Positions 60,149 through 64,000 of a stretch of DNA of 64,000 bases are shown in pieces. The stretch is from assembly GCF_014648475.1 (NCBI RefSeq), contig NZ_BMRE01000017.1:1-64000 (forward strand). The letters run 5' to 3'. The stretch is from Lentzea flava. GTDB taxonomy: Bacteria; Actinomycetota; Actinomycetes; Mycobacteriales; Pseudonocardiaceae. Made by a program: the position numbers and the translations under genes. The stretch's first letter is position 1. Every line of letters begins with the position of its first letter. The notes beneath the pieces were generated by a model. The model did no database searches, had not been told where the DNA came from, and saw nothing but the letters and a program-made list of their open reading frames with translations.

Positions 60149-61633
60149 ATGTTGTTGTTCGCTCGAATAGGCGCGGTGGCCGCATTGGTGCTCGGCACCG
60201 TGATCGTGAGCCTCGCCCCTGCCAGCGCCGCCGGTGTCACGGCGACGTTCGCCAAGCAGTCCTGGGACACCGGGTACACCGCCACGGTGACGATCAAGAA
60301 CGAGACCAGCGCGGCCATCAGTTCCTGGAAGGTCGAGTTCGACTACCCGGCGTCCACGACCGTCGGCGCGTACTGGGACTCGCTGCTCACCAAGAGCGGC
60401 AACCACCACACGTTCGTCAACCGCGAGTACAACGGCTCGGTCGCGCCCGGCGCCAGCGTGACGTTCGGCTACAACGCCACCGGCACCGCCGACCCGGTCA
60501 ACTGCACGATCAACGGCGCGGCCTGCACCGGTGGCACCCCACCGACGACAACCACGACCACCACCACTACGACGACGACCACGACCACCACGACGACGAC
60601 CGGTCCGCCTCCCACGGGCTCGTTGCCGCGCAAGGTGCTCGTCGGCTACCTGCACGCCAGCTTCGCCAACGGGTCCGGCTACATCCGGATGAAGGACGTG
60701 CCGGACGAGTGGGACGTCATCAACCTCTCGTTCGCCGAGCCGACCAGCGCGACGTCCGGTGAGCTGCGGTTCGCGCAGTGCCCGGTCGCCGAGTGCCCGA
60801 ACGTCGAGTCCGAGGCGGACTTCATCGCGGGCATCCGCGCCCAGCAGGCCAAGGGCAAGAAGGTGCTGATCTCCATCGGCGGCCAGAACGGCCAGGTGCG
60901 GCTGGAGACCACGGCGGCGCGCGACGCGTTCGTGCGGTCAGTTGCGGCGATCATCGACAAGTACGGCCTGAACGGGCTCGACGTCGACTTCGAGGGCCAC
61001 TCGCTGTCGCTGAACTCCGGCGACACCGACTTCAGGAACCCGACCACGCCGGTGATCGTGAACCTGATCTCCGCGCTGCGGTCGCTGAAGTCCCGCTACG
61101 GAGCCAACTTCGTGCTCACGATGGCGCCGGAGACGTTCTTCGTGCAGGTCGGCTACCAGTTCTACGGCGGTGCGGGCGGCGGTGACGCGCGCACGGGCGC
61201 GTACCTGCCGGTGATCGAGGCGATGCGCAACGACCTGACGTTGCTGCACGTGCAGGACTACAACTCCGGACCCGTGATGGGCCTGGACAACCAGTACCAC
61301 AACATGGGCGGTGCGGACTTCCACGTCGCGATGACCGACATGGTGCTCGCCGGGTTCCCGGTGCGCGGTGACACGACGAAGTTCTTCGCCGGGCTGCGGC
61401 AGGAGCAGGTCGCGATCGGCCTGCCCGCCGCGATGTACGCGGGCAACGGGTTCACGTCCGTCGCGGACGTCCACACCGCCCTGGACTGCCTCACCAAGGG
61501 GTCCAACTGCGGCAGCTACAGGCCGAAGGGCGTCTACCCGAACCTGCGCGGCCTCATGACGTGGTCGATCAACTGGGACAAGTACAACAACTACGAGTTC
61601 TCCAAGTCCCACCGCGCCTACCTCCCCCGTTAA
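60149..61633 (+). CDS. Secreted GH18 chitinase with CBM2 domain
   Basis: 494 residues; ATG 60149 has a ggag site 6 nt upstream (ATG 60137 possible). Signal peptide AVAALVLGTVIVSLAPASA. CBM2 at ~30-128 (VTATFAKQSWDTGYTATVTIKNETSAAISSWKVEFDYP), then a 19-residue poly-Thr linker and the GH18 domain from ~160. The catalytic motif reads NGLDVDFE, with Asp278, Asp280 and acid Glu282 present, but the first Asp of DxxDxDxE is Asn275. Hydrolyses chitin outside the cell. Regulation by the DasR-like site is likely; a perfect hairpin ends the transcript. Confidence 0.92.
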   Translation: MLLFARIGAVAALVLGTVIVSLAPASAAGVTATFAKQSWDTGYTATVTIKNETSAAISSWKVEFDYPASTTVGAYWDSLLTKSGNHHTFVNREYNGSVAPGASVTFGYNATGTADPVNCTINGAACTGGTPPTTTTTTTTTTTTTTTTTTTGPPPTGSLPRKVLVGYLHASFANGSGYIRMKDVPDEWDVINLSFAEPTSATSGELRFAQCPVAECPNVESEADFIAGIRAQQAKGKKVLISIGGQNGQVRLETTAARDAFVRSVAAIIDKYGLNGLDVDFEGHSLSLNSGDTDFRNPTTPVIVNLISALRSLKSRYGANFVLTMAPETFFVQVGYQFYGGAGGGDARTGAYLPVIEAMRNDLTLLHVQDYNSGPVMGLDNQYHNMGGADFHVAMTDMVLAGFPVRGDTTKFFAGLRQEQVAIGLPAAMYAGNGFTSVADVHTALDCLTKGSNCGSYRPKGVYPNLRGLMTWSINWDKYNNYEFSKSHRAYLPR

Positions 61634-61636
61634 ACG

Positions 61637-61683
61637 ATGAACGGCGCTTTTGTTCACCTCAGGCGGACAAAAGCGCCGTTCAT
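61637..61683. terminator. Bidirectional terminator
   Basis: ATGAACGGCGCTTTTGT (61637-61653) pairs perfectly with ACAAAAGCGCCGTTCAT (61667-61683), a 17-bp stem and 13-nt loop. It lies between the convergent chitinase and TenA-like genes and can serve both. Confidence 0.85.
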
Positions 61684-61688
61684 AGTGT

Positions 61689-62330
61689 TCAGGCGAGGGT
61701 GGACCAGAACTGGAGTTCGTAGGCCTGGAGGAGGCGGCCGTAGCGCCAGGCGTGCTTCGGCTGCCAGCCGGAGTCGAGGGCGGCCTGCACGGCCGCGATC
61801 GCGCGTTCCTCCAGCTGCGGGGCGGGCGTGGCGAAGAAGTCGACGAACGCGCAGGCCTCGTCGTCGAAGCCGTAGTGCTCGCGCAGGCCCTTGGCCATGC
61901 GGGCGCAGTAGCCGCCCCACGCGGTGAAGTTCGCGAGGATCGCGAGGATCACGTCGGTCGGCTCGCCGTTGAGCGCCATCCACGCCTGGAACGCCGGGTA
62001 GGCCTGGCAGCCGGGGTAGGGCTCGTAGGTCTGGAACTCCTTGGCGGACATGCCTGCGGCCTTCGCGAGCGGCTCCAGCATCGGCAGCACGAGTTCCTCG
62101 CCGCCCGCCAGCAGCGTGAAGAACGCCCGCGCGTTGGGCTCCTGCGCCTTGGCCGCGAGGGCGAGGAATGTTCGCCAGTCCGACGACACGATGTGGTTCT
62201 CTTCCGCGGCGAACGTCGCGATCACGGCGCGCGGCGCCTGGCCGGTTTCGATCAGCTTGACCACGAGGTTGTCGTGCTCACCGGGGTGCAGCTCCGTCCG
62301 GATGCGCGTGACCAGCTCTTTTGCGTTCAT
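61689..62330 (-). CDS. TenA/PqqC-like haem-oxygenase-fold protein
   Basis: 213 residues, all helical. The pattern AAEENHIVSSDWRTFLALAAKA, the central ANFTAWGGYCARMAKGLREHYG and the C-terminal ALDSGWQPKHAWRYGRLLQAYELQFW match the TenA/thiaminase-II superfamily. The active-site Cys typical of true thiaminase II is not clearly placed, so it may be a salvage or unrelated enzyme of the fold. Followed by a strong terminator. Confidence 0.78.
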   Translation of the reverse strand: MNAKELVTRIRTELHPGEHDNLVVKLIETGQAPRAVIATFAAEENHIVSSDWRTFLALAAKAQEPNARAFFTLLAGGEELVLPMLEPLAKAAGMSAKEFQTYEPYPGCQAYPAFQAWMALNGEPTDVILAILANFTAWGGYCARMAKGLREHYGFDDEACAFVDFFATPAPQLEERAIAAVQAALDSGWQPKHAWRYGRLLQAYELQFWSTLA

Positions 62331-62400
62331 GGATCATGATTCTCGCGCACCGCGGAAATCGTTCGCCAGACCGGCGGGCGTTCGGGGAGCATCTTCGCTC

Positions 62401-62727
62401 GTGGCTGAACACACCTACCGAGTACTCGTCCGCGGCCGGTTCGCCGACCTGACCGACGACCAGCGCGCGTCGTTGCGAGAGCACCTGCAGGGCTTCGACT
62501 TCCTGCGCAGCGGCGGGTTCAGCGAGGACGGCGCGCTGACGTTCGACGAGAAGCTCGACTTCTTCAGCTACCGCGTGATCCTCACGGCGTCGGAGAAGCC
62601 CGACGAGGCGGGACTGCGGCGCGCGACCGCGGCCCTCGACGCGTTCGGCGTCGACTACCGGGGTCTGCGCGCCACCGTCACCGACATGGACGAGATGAAG
62701 ATCAACCGGCCGAAACGGCTGGCCTGA
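62401..62727 (+). CDS. DUF6204-family protein
   Basis: 108 residues, GTG start. Small alpha/beta protein (YRVLVRGRFADLTDDQRASLREHL ... EKLDFFSYRVILTASEKPDEAGLRRATAALDAFGVDYRGLRATVTDMDEMKI) matching a conserved actinobacterial family of unknown function. Divergent from the TenA-like gene with a 70-bp gap; overlaps the convergent amidase gene by 26 nt. Confidence 0.78.
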   Translation: MAEHTYRVLVRGRFADLTDDQRASLREHLQGFDFLRSGGFSEDGALTFDEKLDFFSYRVILTASEKPDEAGLRRATAALDAFGVDYRGLRATVTDMDEMKINRPKRLA

Positions 62728-63952
62728 GCTCGACCTCCAGCGCCGCCGCCGCGTCCAGGGCCAGATCCTCGCGGTACATCCGGGAGATCACCTGGACGCC
62801 GGTCGGCAGCCCGTCCCGCAGCCCCGTCGGCACCGCGACCGCCGGCAATCCGGCGAACGAGACCACCTCGCACATCTTCGTCGCCTCGAAGTACGCGGCG
62901 AGGGCCTCGGGACCGCGCCGGTCCTCGTCCGGTTCGAACGACGGCGTCGTGGAGACCGGCGCGATCACGACGGGGTAGCGGTCGAGCAGCCGCGCCCACT
63001 CGCGCTGGACCGACATCCGGGTGCCGGTCAGCGCCAGGAACTCGCCGAGGTCCAGGGGCGGCCGCACCGCGAGGAGGTTGCGGGCGTACTCGGCGAGCTC
63101 CTCACCGGCGAACGCGACGTACTCGGCGAAACCGAGCGCGATCGGCGTGGAGATCATCCGCATGGACAGCTCCGCGGCCTCGTCGACCCGCGGCGGCGTG
63201 ACCGCGACGACCTCGTAACCCGCCTCCACCAGCCGTTTCGCCGCGTCCTCGACCACCGGGTCACCCGGCACGAAACCGGCGATCTTCGCCGCGGGCGGGC
63301 CGGAGGCGGGCACCGGAACCGTCCGCGGGTCGGCCAGGTCGGCACCGCACAGCAGTTCGTGCACCAGCCGCAGGTCGGCGACGGTGCGGGCGAGCGGGCC
63401 CTCGACCGTCATGACCTGAGTCGGGAACGACGGATCGGCCTGGCCGAAGGTCGCGCCCTGCGGATAACGGCCGTAGCTCGGCTTCAGCGCGCACACGCCG
63501 TTCAGGAACGCCGGCAGTCGCAGCGATCCGCCGCTGTCGTTGCCGATCCCGAACCGCACCATGCCCGTCGCGACGGCCACCGCGTCACCGCCTGAACTGC
63601 CACCCGGCGACTTCGAGGCGTCCCACGGGTTGATCGTGTGCCCGGCCAGTTCGCTGCACGTGTGCATGCCACGCGCGTTCAACGTCGGCATGTTCGCGTG
63701 CCCGATCGGTGTCGCTCCGGCCGCCCGCAGCCGTGCGATGATCGGCGCGTCGGACGTCTTCACGTTGCCGGTCAACGCCTTCATGCCGTGCGTGGTGGCG
63801 GCGCCCGCGACGTCGATGTTGGCCTTGACCGAGAACACAGCTCCGGCGAGCGGCCCGGTCGGCTCGGCCTTGACGTCGAACACGGTGGTCAACGCGTTGT
63901 ACACGGCGTTCAAGGACTCGATGCGCTGCAACTGCTCAGTGAACATCCCCAT
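62702..63952 (-). CDS. Amidase-signature family protein
   Basis: 416 residues. The Ser-cisSer-Lys triad is visible: Lys in VFSVKANIDVAG, the Gly/Ser-rich signature SKSPGGSSGGDAVAVATG, and the nucleophile Ser in GIGNDSGGSLRLPA. Hydrolyses an amide (for example acetamide-type or indoleacetamide); the substrate is unknown. No signal peptide. Its promoter is in the last 48 bases of the window, where I see no further feature. Confidence 0.9.
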   Translation of the reverse strand: MGMFTEQLQRIESLNAVYNALTTVFDVKAEPTGPLAGAVFSVKANIDVAGAATTHGMKALTGNVKTSDAPIIARLRAAGATPIGHANMPTLNARGMHTCSELAGHTINPWDASKSPGGSSGGDAVAVATGMVRFGIGNDSGGSLRLPAFLNGVCALKPSYGRYPQGATFGQADPSFPTQVMTVEGPLARTVADLRLVHELLCGADLADPRTVPVPASGPPAAKIAGFVPGDPVVEDAAKRLVEAGYEVVAVTPPRVDEAAELSMRMISTPIALGFAEYVAFAGEELAEYARNLLAVRPPLDLGEFLALTGTRMSVQREWARLLDRYPVVIAPVSTTPSFEPDEDRRGPEALAAYFEATKMCEVVSFAGLPAVAVPTGLRDGLPTGVQVISRMYREDLALDAAAALEVELRPAVSAG

Positions 63953-64000
63953 GCTCCAGTCTATGCGGACCGGAGCACGGGGATGCGCGGTCGGAAACCG

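Noticed and set aside
1..64000. tRNA, rRNA and riboswitch search by eye
   Set aside because: No GGTTCRANYCC-type T-loop within a cloverleaf, no rRNA blocks and no recognisable riboswitch core were found; the strand-wide gene density leaves little room.

Overview
High-GC actinobacterial chromosome. Mycothiol-type DinB enzymes, the Pup ligase pafA, pafB-pafC, Tat genes, helY, many GTG starts and several apparently leaderless promoters point to Actinomycetes. The mix of Pup/Tat/HelY core genes with large secreted hydrolases fits a filamentous member of Pseudonocardiales (Lentzea/Saccharothrix-like). This placement is inferred from content, not from a marker tree.

Layout. 1-4.3 kb: 3' end of an IS4-type transposase, short tandem repeats, two coupled small genes, an acetyltransferase, a DinB-family enzyme divergent from a MarR regulator over an inverted repeat, and a kinase-like phosphotransferase. 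4.3-9.5 kb: glycerol module (glpD, glpK, IclR regulator) with the same palindrome in front of glpK and of the regulator gene, then a PAP2-diacylglycerol kinase fusion. 9.6-29.3 kb: Pup/Tat/HelY core (pafA ... pafB-pafC-small membrane gene-tatA-tatC-lipid kinase-htpG ... helY), interrupted twice. A 7-kb insert (11.0-18.1 kb) between pafA and pafB carries a 1370-residue HSP90-type ATPase with nine C-terminal repeats, a secreted beta-propeller, a predicted peptidoglycan-targeting effector with an AGN-type leader, and a dehalogenase-like hydrolase. An HNH (DUF222) gene bracketed by ~110-bp inverted repeats sits before helY.

29.4-38.2 kb: DUF4333 membrane protein, Eis-type acetyltransferase, two divergent secreted CHAP proteins with homogenised tandem repeats, 5'-3' exonuclease, M24 peptidase with Lrp regulator, secreted protein divergent from HxlR. 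38.2-43.4 kb: FtsX-type ABC exporter with two ATPases, a VOC protein and an HTH regulator. 43.4-48.3 kb: trans-4-hydroxyproline catabolic operon (epimerase, deaminase, three-subunit D-hydroxyproline dehydrogenase) with a cupin-XRE regulator and a palindrome before the first gene.

48.8-54.5 kb is the most interesting region: a SLATT (DUF4231) membrane protein and a TIR/deoxyribosyltransferase-like TPR protein, divergent from a TIR-TM-WD40 protein followed by a lipoprotein. This has the shape of an NAD/nucleotide-targeting immune or conflict system. 54.5-64 kb holds secreted glycoside hydrolases (GH29 multidomain, GH18 chitinase with a DasR-like site), an ankyrin protein, an MpaB-type oxygenase, a hydrolase, a TenA-like protein, a DUF6204 protein and an amidase.
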